From Halalkalibaculum roseum (GTDB lineage Bacteria > Bacteroidota > Rhodothermia > Balneolales > Balneolaceae): DNA of 64,000 nt. How positions within the stretch are numbered: position 1 is the first letter of the stretch; every line of letters begins with the position of its first letter. The position numbers and the translations under genes are program-made. Under the pieces are notes generated by a model. It saw only the letters and a program-made list of their open reading frames with translations, searched no databases and was not told the DNA's origin. The stretch lies in assembly GCF_011059145.1 (NCBI RefSeq), contig NZ_JAALLT010000003.1, positions 496,001 to 560,000 of the forward strand. Direction: 5' to 3'. This document shows, in pieces, positions 18,949 to 27,699 of the stretch.

Positions 18949-21138
18949 TTATTCAGCCATCAGTTCCTGTCGCTGAACCCCGTCGCGATGTATCTTATGG
19001 GAACTGCTGGAACCCGGCTTGTCAGATTTGGCAAAGCTGAAACTGAAGCTTGTACCCCAGTCACCGCTATCGACGTCAACATCGGCCTCCAACTGTTCTC
19101 CAAGCGTATTAACCAGGTAGATACCCAGTGAATTTTGTTTCTTTTTATCAAAATCCTTGGGTAACCCAATACCGTCATCCCTCACTTCGGTCAGTATCTT
19201 TTTACCCTGCTGGTGTACATTGATTCTTATATTACCTTTTTGTTTCCCTTCAAAAGCATATTCAAAAGCATTGGTAATTAATTCGTTAACTATCAAGGCA
19301 CAGGGAATAGCCTGATTTACATTGAGCATGATCTCATCAGCATCAGTCGTCACTTCGATATTCTTATTATCAGGCTGCAGCGTATCGGATACCACTTCGC
19401 CGAGTTTGGTCATATAGCGACTCACTTCAATCTCTGAAAGTGTTTCAGACTGATAGAGCATCTCATGAACAATGGCCATGGAGTGTATACGCAGCTGACT
19501 GTCCTGGAGATGCTTCTTTAACTGTTCGTCCTCTTCAACGTTAAAGGTTTGAAGCTGCAATAGTCCGGATACGATTGCCAGGTTATTTTTTACCCGGTGA
19601 TGCACCTCTGCTAGCAGAATTTCTTTCTCTTTCAGTGATCGCTGCAGCAGCTTTTCAGAACTTTTGCGTTCTGTTATATCCACATACATACCATAAATGG
19701 CTACCTGCTTGCCTTCATTATACACGGGAATTCCGCCTATGATGACATCAAGGGGGGTGCCGTCTTTAGCTATTCTCACCGACTCCATATTAAACTGTTT
19801 GCCGTGGTGCGTGGCATCGGTAATATGCTCCGCCTCCCCTTTTTTATTACGGGAGACAATCAGGTCATCTACATTTTTTCCTTCAAGTTCCTCAAATGAG
19901 TAGCCAAACATTTCTTCAAATGCAGCATTGGCCATTGTAACCTTATTTTCATTATTCATCATAACAATGCCAATAGGCGAATTCTGAAAAAGCTGGGTAA
20001 ACAATTCGCCTCTCAATGCAATCTTACGCTCGTTTTCCTTTTGTTTGGTCATATCTCGAACGATAGCCTGTATGTGCATCTCGTTGTTAATCTCCACACG
20101 ATTGAGGTTAACTTCCGAGTCTACCAGTTTACCGTCCCAAGTTTTATGTTTCCAGGAAAACTGCTGAGGCGTTCCCTGCAGGGCGAGGTTTATCTTACCA
20201 AAACCTTTTTCAGCCGAATCGCTGCCGTCGGGTTGCTTCTCAGGTGAAAAATCAATGGGCGTCCTTCCAATAATTTTATCCCTTGCGGCACCGAATATCT
20301 TCTCAAGCTTGCTGTTGCAATCAATAATTTTGTTGTCCTTCAGGATGCATATCCCATCCGTGGCGCTTTCAAACAGCTGACGGTAACGCTCCTCAACCTT
20401 CTTGTGCTGGGAATAGTCTTCTATAAAGGTAAGTACCGATACCAGCTTTCCTGATTCATCCCGTATTGCTGAACCGTGAATTTTGATATCGATGATCGAA
20501 CGGTCCTTGGTATAAATCTTCGTCTCAAACTGATCCCTGTCATTACTGCCGTTCAGAAAACCCTGGATCTTTTTAGCAATTCTAAAAATGTCTTTCACAT
20601 TATAGAAATCGAATATATAGGGGGTTTTGCCTACGACCTCCTCTTTTTTGAAGCCGGTCATCTCTTCAGCCCGATCCGACCACTCCTCAATTCTAAAATT
20701 CTTGTCCCACCTAACCATCGCCAAGGGACTATTCTGAATCAGGTGATTCAGTTCATCATAAGCCTTTCCCTGTTCTGAAATATTTCTCTTCCGGGTGATG
20801 TCATGAATTACAACCAGACGTAGGCGAGCACTATCCTTCTCTTTCTCAAGATCCTGATAACTTATTTTCACCTTGAAGCTGTTACCGTCTTTATCCTTAT
20901 GACGAATTGGCTTCGATTCAAATAAGTTGTCCTCAAAACCTGTGGATGAATTAATAGAAAACAGGCTGTCTTCCTTTTCACCCAGTTTGGCAATAGAAAG
21001 GCCGATCATTTCATCTTCATCATACCCATATACACGAAAGGCTGCATCATTTGCCTTACGGATCTTGTTTGAATCAAGATCGTATATGAACATAGGATTA
21101 GGGTTATCCTTGAAAAACAAAGACTGCAAATGGTCCAT
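18949..21138 (-). CDS. Multi-PAS sensor histidine kinase (HisKA_2 family)
   Basis: This soluble-looking 729-residue kinase has four PAS/PAC repeats over roughly residues 1-490 (for example the NPNPMFIYDLDSNKIRKAND start, a second near 125, a third near 250, a fourth near 375). These precede the HisKA_2 motif LLAEVHHRVKNNLAIVSGL (His513/514) and an HATPase with NELITNAFEYAF and DDGIGLP. No transmembrane segment is seen. Kinases of this type often feed stress or light signalling through a separate response regulator. None is adjacent, so it is an orphan. The signal is unknown. Confidence 0.88.
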   Translation of the reverse strand: MDHLQSLFFKDNPNPMFIYDLDSNKIRKANDAAFRVYGYDEDEMIGLSIAKLGEKEDSLFSINSSTGFEDNLFESKPIRHKDKDGNSFKVKISYQDLEKEKDSARLRLVVIHDITRKRNISEQGKAYDELNHLIQNSPLAMVRWDKNFRIEEWSDRAEEMTGFKKEEVVGKTPYIFDFYNVKDIFRIAKKIQGFLNGSNDRDQFETKIYTKDRSIIDIKIHGSAIRDESGKLVSVLTFIEDYSQHKKVEERYRQLFESATDGICILKDNKIIDCNSKLEKIFGAARDKIIGRTPIDFSPEKQPDGSDSAEKGFGKINLALQGTPQQFSWKHKTWDGKLVDSEVNLNRVEINNEMHIQAIVRDMTKQKENERKIALRGELFTQLFQNSPIGIVMMNNENKVTMANAAFEEMFGYSFEELEGKNVDDLIVSRNKKGEAEHITDATHHGKQFNMESVRIAKDGTPLDVIIGGIPVYNEGKQVAIYGMYVDITERKSSEKLLQRSLKEKEILLAEVHHRVKNNLAIVSGLLQLQTFNVEEDEQLKKHLQDSQLRIHSMAIVHEMLYQSETLSEIEVSRYMTKLGEVVSDTLQPDNKNIEVTTDADEIMLNVNQAIPCALIVNELITNAFEYAFEGKQKGNIRINVHQQGKKILTEVRDDGIGLPKDFDKKKQNSLGIYLVNTLGEQLEADVDVDSGDWGTSFSFSFAKSDKPGSSSSHKIHRDGVQRQELMAE

Positions 21139-21638
21139 GGGTTCTAATAGCTGATGATATTAGCTAGGTGTATGTCTTACAATAGAATACGATGATATTT
21201 GTCTATTGATTATCAATGTACAAATAGTAATTCCCTTATTTTATTATAATACTTTAACACGCATTGCAGGCTGTAATGCGTCATTAAAAGTGTTTGAACA
21301 GGTAAAATGACGATATTTGATCATATACATACTGTATGCAGCATGAGCTACAGTAATTCCAAATGTCATTCGATTAGTTTTAAGAATTACTCTCTGCTGG
21401 CTCTCTTTTGTATTGCTGAATTTTTTTCAAACAATAATTTCAGTATCCAATCCGGTTACTCGGATTTTTTAAATATTGGTTAGGTATTGTAGGAAGTGGA
21501 CTTGTAAATTAATTACTGGTCATTCGGAGAGCAGATAAATGAAATATATTGGCGAAAACCATCAGACGGTTCAACGGGAAAATAAGGCTTCTAGGTTGCC
21601 TGTAACATAATTCTTTAATCATTACCAGAATGCAATTG
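21139..21638. other. 500-base AT-rich gap, no gene recognised
   Basis: This lies between the kinase start and the 3' end of the methyltransferase gene. The longest start-to-stop frame I noticed on + (21540-21611, 23 codons) has no support. Repeated TATTTG/ATATTTG strings near 21190 and 21310 may hold the kinase promoter on -, but none fits well enough to name. No hairpin followed by a T-run was seen at the methyltransferase end. Confidence 0.4.
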
Positions 21639-22472
21639 TTATGTCAGAGCAGTTCCTATGCAACTAATAACCTTGCATTTAGAATAGTGTTCATTCTCTT
21701 TAAGGGCAGATAGAAATTCATGGCGGACTTCCTCATAATCTGATCCGCAAGTTTTCTGAAGTAGAGACATACGATCAGATCGTTTTCGCCAGGCAGCAAT
21801 GACATCTTGAGAAGCCGAACCCGAAAATGAAAACTCTTCGTCATTTAGAGTAAACGTCTTGTCAATTTGGAAACCGCAATTTCTTAGATAATCCTCAAGT
21901 TTACGACCTATATTGAAATCATATCTCCCTTTTGTGTAAGCGTCCTCTACGTACTTTTCCAACAATTCTTTAGAATTCTCGTTAAGCGGTTCATGTCCAA
22001 AGAAATTATCTATTTCAGTCAATGCGATCCAACCTCCCTGTTTAATGTATCCTTTCCACTTCTTTAACACGGTTTGGAAATCCGCAATATAGGCTACAGC
22101 AAAGCTGCTCCATAAACCATCAACCTGTTCATTCAACTCTAAAGGGTTGCGAAAGTCGGATTTTATAAAACGGGTATTTTTCGGACAGTTTCTGCGAGCA
22201 ATATCGAGTAGTTCTTGATTCATATCCACACCGATAACCCTTGCCCCCTGTTTGGCAAAATCTCTTGCCTGGTCGCCGACACCACATCCCATATCGAGTA
22301 CTGTTTGACCCTTCATTTCAGGCAGAAAATTATATACCCTTTCCCCTGAGCGCCATTGGTATTGATTTCTATACTCATCAATCAAACTCATGACCCGGAA
22401 GCCTATCAGGTATAATAAATTGGATACTGGCAGTAGAATAATATCGGAAATGTAATAAATGAAATCTCTCAC
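21639..22472 (-). CDS. Class I SAM-dependent methyltransferase
   Basis: The 277-residue protein has motif I VLDMGCGVGDQARDFA, the acidic post-I strand VIGVDMNQELLDIA, and motif II-like VDGLWSSFAVAYI. The substrate is unknown. The first 28 residues are strongly hydrophobic (DFIYYISDIILLPVSNLLYL), which is odd for a cytosolic methyltransferase. Either it is membrane-tethered or translation starts at the internal Met28 (22391). It follows the TonB receptor and PepSY genes on the same strand, with 49 bases to PepSY, so it may be the last gene of that iron-linked unit. Confidence 0.82.
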   Translation of the reverse strand: MRDFIYYISDIILLPVSNLLYLIGFRVMSLIDEYRNQYQWRSGERVYNFLPEMKGQTVLDMGCGVGDQARDFAKQGARVIGVDMNQELLDIARRNCPKNTRFIKSDFRNPLELNEQVDGLWSSFAVAYIADFQTVLKKWKGYIKQGGWIALTEIDNFFGHEPLNENSKELLEKYVEDAYTKGRYDFNIGRKLEDYLRNCGFQIDKTFTLNDEEFSFSGSASQDVIAAWRKRSDRMSLLQKTCGSDYEEVRHEFLSALKENEHYSKCKVISCIGTALT

Positions 22473-22521
22473 CCCATTATTAGTAATCTGTGTAAGAAGA
22501 TATGAGTTAATTTATAATGAT

Positions 22522-23700
22522 TTAAGCAGCATCCTGAACTTTTCTGCGTACCGGTTTTTGTCGTCTGATCTCAACCGCAGATTTCGGCTTCTTTCTTCGC
22601 CCCCACCAAATTAAAGTACCTGTTATCGGAAGGCTACCAACGATTAAACTACTGAGAAATGCGATAATCTTTCCGGCAATACCCCCTATTGCACCTACAT
22701 GGATATCGTAGTTCATACGTTGTATCAGGTCAGCAGTTGAAGCATTATCAATGTCGCCATATACATGCCCGGGCTCAACCTCTTCTAACGTTCGACTGTC
22801 GAAATAACGATAGTCGGCATCCCAATATGTTCCTTCCGAAAATTTGATGTAGGCATATACCGTATATTCTTCTGAAGGTGGATAATGCATTTCAATACTG
22901 GTTGCTTGCGGATACTCTGCACTCATCTGTTTCCAGATAACGTCAATAGGTTCGGCCTCTACTTGCCTCTGCCCGGTTTCGCTGACATTCTCAGGGAAAG
23001 TAAACATTGGTGTTTTTTCACCGCCGGTAATCGTGTAAACGCCATCGGCAAACCAGTTAAAGGCCATAACCAATCCGGTAATTGCAACAACAAGAGCTAT
23101 AGCCGAAGCATAAAACCCAAGAATATTATGAAAGTCATAGTTTTTACGCTTCCATTTAGTCCGGTCGGCCCATGAAAATTTAACACGCTTTTTGGCGACT
23201 TTTTTATTTCTCGGCCACCAGAGTATCAAACCTGAAATCAGGATAAATAAGAAAATAAGTGTGGCGTAGGAAACAATGGTGTTCCCAAATTCTCCCATCC
23301 ATAAATTGAGATGGCCATCCATCACAAAATGGAAGAAGCCTGATTCCTGGTCTACCGTTTTGATATGTTCACCTGAATAAGGGTTAATGTAAGCTATTTG
23401 GTAAAATTCAGGATCTACCTCATAGTATACAATCTGGACGGCTTCATTATTATCACCATAAATAGCGCCGTGCACGTGGCGTCCCGGCATGATCTCTTTG
23501 CCAATTTCCTGAACTTTTGATGGCGGTAGAAAAGCTTCATCCTGAGGTTCTACGTACTTATAATCATCATACAGTGATCGGATCTCTGATTCAAAGACCC
23601 ACAAACAGCCGGTGAGTGCCACGATGAATACAACAAGTCCGGTTGCCAGACCGAGCCACAGGTGAATTTTTCCAATATATTTCTTCAGTTTACCTTTCAT
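22522..23700 (-). CDS. PepSY-associated transmembrane protein (putative siderophore reductase)
   Basis: This 392-residue membrane protein has four helices: near 14-36 (GLATGLVVFIVALTGCLWVF), 138-160, 195-217 and 338-362. The N-terminal HLWLGLATG and the periplasmic PepSY-like portions are typical of PiuB/FpvG-like proteins. Members of this family reduce ferric siderophores in the periplasm or inner membrane in Pseudomonas. Conserved histidines (HLWLG, HNILGFY) could bind heme. It lies 69 bases after the TonB-dependent siderophore receptor on the same strand, supporting an iron-release role (inference). Confidence 0.85.
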   Translation of the reverse strand: MKGKLKKYIGKIHLWLGLATGLVVFIVALTGCLWVFESEIRSLYDDYKYVEPQDEAFLPPSKVQEIGKEIMPGRHVHGAIYGDNNEAVQIVYYEVDPEFYQIAYINPYSGEHIKTVDQESGFFHFVMDGHLNLWMGEFGNTIVSYATLIFLFILISGLILWWPRNKKVAKKRVKFSWADRTKWKRKNYDFHNILGFYASAIALVVAITGLVMAFNWFADGVYTITGGEKTPMFTFPENVSETGQRQVEAEPIDVIWKQMSAEYPQATSIEMHYPPSEEYTVYAYIKFSEGTYWDADYRYFDSRTLEEVEPGHVYGDIDNASTADLIQRMNYDIHVGAIGGIAGKIIAFLSSLIVGSLPITGTLIWWGRRKKPKSAVEIRRQKPVRRKVQDAA

Positions 23701-23769
23701 AAAATATTTTTATGAGTTTACCCTAATTTTGAATGCTGAAAATAGTTCTAAAAAGCTCTCTATAACTCA

Positions 23770-26127
23770 TTACCAACGATAGCGAATACTTGCCTGCATG
23801 GATCGTACTGCTCCGTAGGTACCAAAATTTTGTGGCCCACTGGCAAAACCTGAGGCAACATATTTGTCATTAAATACATTATCCACGTTGACTTGCAGAC
23901 GAAAGTTACTCCAATCGTAAAAGATCGCGGCATCGGCAAGAGTTACGGAAGGTATTTTCAACGTATTAGGCAGGTCACCATACATAGGGCCAAGATGCCG
24001 AACACCTGCACTAATACCGAAGCCTTCCAGGCTCCCCCGCTGAACCGCATAGTCAGCCCATAAAGAAGCCATAGTTTCACGTACCTGAGTCGGCCGATCT
24101 CCTACCTGTTCAGGTACAATGCTTTCGGTAATTTCAACATCCTGATAGGTAAAGCTTGCTGTAAGGTTCAGGCCGAAGTTAAATCCGGCTACCCCCTCAA
24201 CTTCAATACCCTGAGAGTTCGCCTCACCGGTTTGTACTTGAGCAAAGGTTGCCGGGTCGGTTTGTAGGAAATTTTGACGTGTTAAATCATACAACGCTAC
24301 CGTTATATAACTGCTGCTTCCTGCCGGCTCATATTTTATCCCTACCTCATATTGTTGGCCTGTTTCAGGATCAAATTCTACTCCTGATTGATCGGTACCG
24401 ATGGCCGGGCTAAATGATTCCGAGTAACTCACATAGGGCGCTAAACCAAAATTCGTCTTATATATTAAACCTATACGTCCAGAAAATGCCTGATCGTCTT
24501 GCGAGCTTTCCGATTCGGCCAGGTTATTAAAGGTTTCAGTAAATGCCCAGTCATAACGCCCATTTAGTGTCAGGATAAGTTTTTCGTCAATGGACAGTTG
24601 ATCCTGAAGATAGATCCCAGTCTGGCGTTGAGTTATATCATTATTTACAAATGAGGAAGGATCAGGTACTGCACTGCCATAATTGGGGTCATACAAATCT
24701 AAGGGCGGAGCTGCGCCAAAATTTTGCTCAGACTTTACACTAACATTCTGGTAATCAAAACCGACCAAAATCTTATGAGTAACCGGTCCCGTATCAGTAT
24801 TTAGCTGTACTTGATTATCAATGGTAAGGCCATCCAACTCACCAAAGCTTTCAAATATTAACCGGTCCAAGGTTCGATTATCTGCTCGTAAAGCACTCCC
24901 AAAAATGGTGACATCATCCAAGTCAATAGCGTAATAGCGTAAATTCTGACGAAAAGTCCAGTCTCCGCTAGCATGCTGAAACTGATACCCGATTGAGCGC
25001 TGCAGTCGGTCGTACTGATCTACTTCAGGTTCTCCGGTAAACAGGTCAACCGGAATTGTTCCATTTGGATTGGAATCCAGTGTTCCGTCTTCCGGATACC
25101 GCTGTGAAGCCCGGCTGTCATCTGTTTGATAACGGCCTAAAATGGTAAGCGATGTTTGATTAGTCGGCTGCCAGGTAAATGACGGTGCAAGGAAAAAGCG
25201 ATCATTATTTATGTAATCCACCTGCGTATCACTATTTCTGAAGAGTCCAATAAAACGGTAGGCGAAATTACCCTCAGCATCCAGCGGACCGCTAATATCA
25301 GTTTGGCCTTGCACCCGATTAAATGAACCGGTTTCCAATAGTATCTCGCCAAATGGTACCTGAGTTGGTTTCTTGGAAACAAAGTTAACCAAACCTCCCG
25401 GGCTTCCCGCTCCATAGAGCACAGAAGCAGGTCCTTTAGGCACTTCGATTCGCTCAGCCCCGTAAGGTTCAGGATTGTACCCTACAGCAAAATTGGGATT
25501 ACGAAGTTGGAGTCCGTCGCGAAACAATCCGGAGGTAGTAGCATCAAAACCCCGGAAACGAACAAAGGTGGTTCGCGGTTCAAACCCAAAAGTTTCTCCT
25601 TGAACTCCCGATGAGTAGCGAAGCGCTTCCCCGAGGTCTTGAATATTTTGATTCTCGAGCTGTTGACCGGTAATAACCGATACCGATTGCGGTGTTTCAA
25701 GCAACGGTACACCAATTTTAGTGACCGAAGAAATCTCGCTGATCATATAACCGCTGCGTCGACCTGTTACGCTGATGTTTCCCAGTTCAACTGACTTTTG
25801 AGACAACAGTACTTCAAGTTTAGTTGTCTGATCGCTCTGAACCTGAATGTTTTGCTCTACGGTCTTGTAACCAACAAAACTTACCCGAATAGTATAAAAA
25901 CCTTCGGGAACATTTGAGATCGAAAATTCTCCATTATCATTCGTTGCATCTCCTATGCGAGTATCAATTAAACCGACATTTACACCTGTGAGTGCAGAAT
26001 TACTGTTAGCATCAAATACTGTTCCTGAAATTTTACCCGTCTGCGCAAAGCTTTCAATTGGGATGAATAAAAAGAAAAACATTGCCGATAGTAGAAAGGT
26101 AAAACAGCTAAGCTTCCGGGAATTCAT
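23770..26127 (-). CDS. TonB-dependent siderophore receptor
   Basis: The 785-residue outer-membrane receptor has a signal peptide ending near SFAQ (29), a carboxypeptidase-regulatory-like domain (about 33-117, GTVFDANSNSALTGVNVG), a plug (about 130-250, with SVSVITGQQLENQNIQDLGEALRY split by a short loop), and a 22-strand barrel to the terminal Trp of IRYRW. The plug sequence fits the FhuA/FecA-type siderophore receptor family. The ligand cannot be named. A palindromic TTTAGA-type site lies about 80 bases upstream of the start. PepSY follows downstream. Confidence 0.92.
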   Translation of the reverse strand: MNSRKLSCFTFLLSAMFFFLFIPIESFAQTGKISGTVFDANSNSALTGVNVGLIDTRIGDATNDNGEFSISNVPEGFYTIRVSFVGYKTVEQNIQVQSDQTTKLEVLLSQKSVELGNISVTGRRSGYMISEISSVTKIGVPLLETPQSVSVITGQQLENQNIQDLGEALRYSSGVQGETFGFEPRTTFVRFRGFDATTSGLFRDGLQLRNPNFAVGYNPEPYGAERIEVPKGPASVLYGAGSPGGLVNFVSKKPTQVPFGEILLETGSFNRVQGQTDISGPLDAEGNFAYRFIGLFRNSDTQVDYINNDRFFLAPSFTWQPTNQTSLTILGRYQTDDSRASQRYPEDGTLDSNPNGTIPVDLFTGEPEVDQYDRLQRSIGYQFQHASGDWTFRQNLRYYAIDLDDVTIFGSALRADNRTLDRLIFESFGELDGLTIDNQVQLNTDTGPVTHKILVGFDYQNVSVKSEQNFGAAPPLDLYDPNYGSAVPDPSSFVNNDITQRQTGIYLQDQLSIDEKLILTLNGRYDWAFTETFNNLAESESSQDDQAFSGRIGLIYKTNFGLAPYVSYSESFSPAIGTDQSGVEFDPETGQQYEVGIKYEPAGSSSYITVALYDLTRQNFLQTDPATFAQVQTGEANSQGIEVEGVAGFNFGLNLTASFTYQDVEITESIVPEQVGDRPTQVRETMASLWADYAVQRGSLEGFGISAGVRHLGPMYGDLPNTLKIPSVTLADAAIFYDWSNFRLQVNVDNVFNDKYVASGFASGPQNFGTYGAVRSMQASIRYRW

Positions 26128-26204
26128 GATGGATCTGAATAAATAAAGAGTTATTATTTTTAATTTAGACCAAGTATAAATAAGAGGGGAAAATATTTCA
26201 ACTG

Positions 26205-26240
26205 TTATTTAGACAGGCTCTAAATAAAGAGGGCTCTAAA
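26205..26240 (-). promoter_or_regulatory. TTTAGA-type palindrome upstream of the TonB receptor
   Basis: TTATTTAGA (26205-26213), five bases, then TCTAAATAA (26219-26227) form a perfect 9-5-9 palindrome. A second GGCTCTAAA (26232-26240) directly repeats the 26216-26224 copy, and a further TTTAGAC lies near 26164. The arrangement suits a dimeric metal regulator of the Fur or DtxR family in front of an iron-uptake gene. The regulator itself is not in the window. Confidence 0.55.
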
Positions 26241-26436
26241 AATAAGTTTATACAACAGAAGTGTATTCAATTTCAACAAGCAAAAACTTGGTAAGGTGGG
26301 TGAACCGCTGAGGTGGTTTAGGCAGAAAAAGCTGAAAGCATTTTTAAATAGCCTTATTAATTAATGCTCCATCTATTAAAATATGAAGTTCCAAGAACTT
26401 AGTAAGATAAATAAGTAGGTTTGATAATAAATAAAC

Positions 26437-26468
26437 AAAAAGCCCGCTTGCATGTGCAGGCGGGCTTT
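26437..26468. terminator. Intrinsic terminator downstream of the 26492-27229 gene
   Basis: AAAAGCCCGC pairs with GCGGGCTTTT around a TTGCATGTGCAG loop. The A and T runs on both sides let it work in either direction. It sits 24 bases after the stop of the minus-strand gene at 26492, and separates that gene from the TonB receptor unit. Confidence 0.85.
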
Positions 26469-26491
26469 TCAAATATAAGAATTTGCTAGTT

Positions 26492-27229
26492 TTACTGGGT
26501 ACTGATATCCATCAGCCTGTTTCTTAGACCGACTTCTGATTTATATACACTTAGTTCGTAATCATCCAGAAACAGCTGCCATGTATTATCTCCATGGGTA
26601 GCTTCAAAGCGCTGCCTGAATTCGTTAGCATCATCCAGATCTGCCAAGCCTTGGTCTAATGAACTTACAATAGCAATTTGTCCCTGCCCATGCAGCTGTC
26701 GCTGGTATACATTGTATCGGCCATCATACCCCTGTTCAGTATTGGCCTCCATCCAGTCATCCAGCATACGCATGAAGCGAGCCATTTCTCCGTTTTTAAT
26801 ATGATAAAGAGTTACAATGGAAGTTTCGGTAGGTTGATCCGATACATTCTGAGCATATTTGCTCAAATGCCTCCACCACTCTACATAGATAGGTTTCATC
26901 AACAAAGGCTGAACATTTTCCAACCAGTCCTGACCGTGTGCATCGGTATATTCCACGTTCTCATGACCGGTCCAGGTCATAGGTCCTTCTACGCCCTGAT
27001 ATGTACCGCTGTGGGGACCTGACTCCATATAAAAAGCATACACCGGTGAATCCTGATGGAATTCCTGGTTGTGTTTATCCCATGCCGTTTCAAACTGCAT
27101 AATGTTGTCATTTTCAGGTACCAGTCGATACAGAACATAAATCTCATTCTCATTTTGTGTGTCTTGTGCTGATACGCCCAGTGCACCAAAAAGAAGAATC
27201 ACTCCTAACATGCTTATTACTTTACCCAT
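26492..27229 (-). CDS. Secreted protein of unknown function (tandem alpha/beta-barrel-like)
   Basis: I do not recognise this 245-residue protein with certainty. It begins with a signal peptide (ISMLGVILLFGALGVSAQ, cleavage near residue 21). The mature part has two similar halves, each with a strand-loop such as EIYVLYRLVPENDNIMQFETAW and SIVTLYHIKNGEMARFMRML, reminiscent of dimeric alpha/beta-barrel (NIPSNAP or antibiotic-monooxygenase-like) folds. It is rich in Trp and His. The leader before ATG (AGAGGGATAGT) is nearly identical to that of the lipoprotein gene starting at 30704. It ends at a strong terminator. Confidence 0.75.
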   Translation of the reverse strand: MGKVISMLGVILLFGALGVSAQDTQNENEIYVLYRLVPENDNIMQFETAWDKHNQEFHQDSPVYAFYMESGPHSGTYQGVEGPMTWTGHENVEYTDAHGQDWLENVQPLLMKPIYVEWWRHLSKYAQNVSDQPTETSIVTLYHIKNGEMARFMRMLDDWMEANTEQGYDGRYNVYQRQLHGQGQIAIVSSLDQGLADLDDANEFRQRFEATHGDNTWQLFLDDYELSVYKSEVGLRNRLMDISTQ

Positions 27230-27237
27230 ACTATCCC

Positions 27238-27249
27238 TCTAAATTTAGA
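27238..27249. promoter_or_regulatory. TCTAAATTTAGA palindrome at the 26492-27229 gene leader
   Basis: A perfect 6-6 palindrome sits about nine bases before the ATG of the minus-strand secreted protein gene. It shares TTTAGA/TCTAAA with the sites upstream of the TonB receptor, so the two genes may answer to the same regulator. It is AT-rich and could occur by chance. Confidence 0.35.
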
Positions 27250-27699
27250 TTTTGATTGAGTAAGTAAATACTACTTTCCGCAATACCGGACAAATTATTT
27301 TGGTCATTATAATAAAAATAAACAGCTATTTAGGTATAAATACCGAAAGGTTATTGGGCATTATATCTGAGGTAAGTTAAACTCTCCATTTTGGAACTAC
27401 ATAACTTTTCAGGTGAAGAGTTAGCATCACATCATGCGAATAAAAGCTTCAAATGGTATTTTATAAAGAATATTACCACTTTACTGACCTATATTATGAA
27501 ATAGCCATCTATTTTACTCCTTTCTCAATGATGTATTTTTAAAGATTCCGATTGGAAATAATTGCAAACTTATCGCAAGTAATTATTTATTGTGATATTA
27601 TTGTAATTACTTCATTTAAGGATATTGCCGAAATCAAGCCTGTTATGATCAAACCGGTGAGATATGATTGTAACTTGGTCAACCAATCTCTAAACAAGA
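27250..27699. other. 450-base AT-rich gap upstream of the hybrid kinase
   Basis: A divergent intergenic region between the secreted protein (-) and the hybrid kinase (+). I see no open frame, RNA fold or clear promoter. The composition is distinctly more AT-rich than the flanks. Confidence 0.4.

Noticed and set aside
21540-21611. 23-codon frame MKYIGENHQT in the gap after the PAS kinase
   Set aside because: Too short, no terminator or conserved neighbour, and no sign of a known small-protein type.
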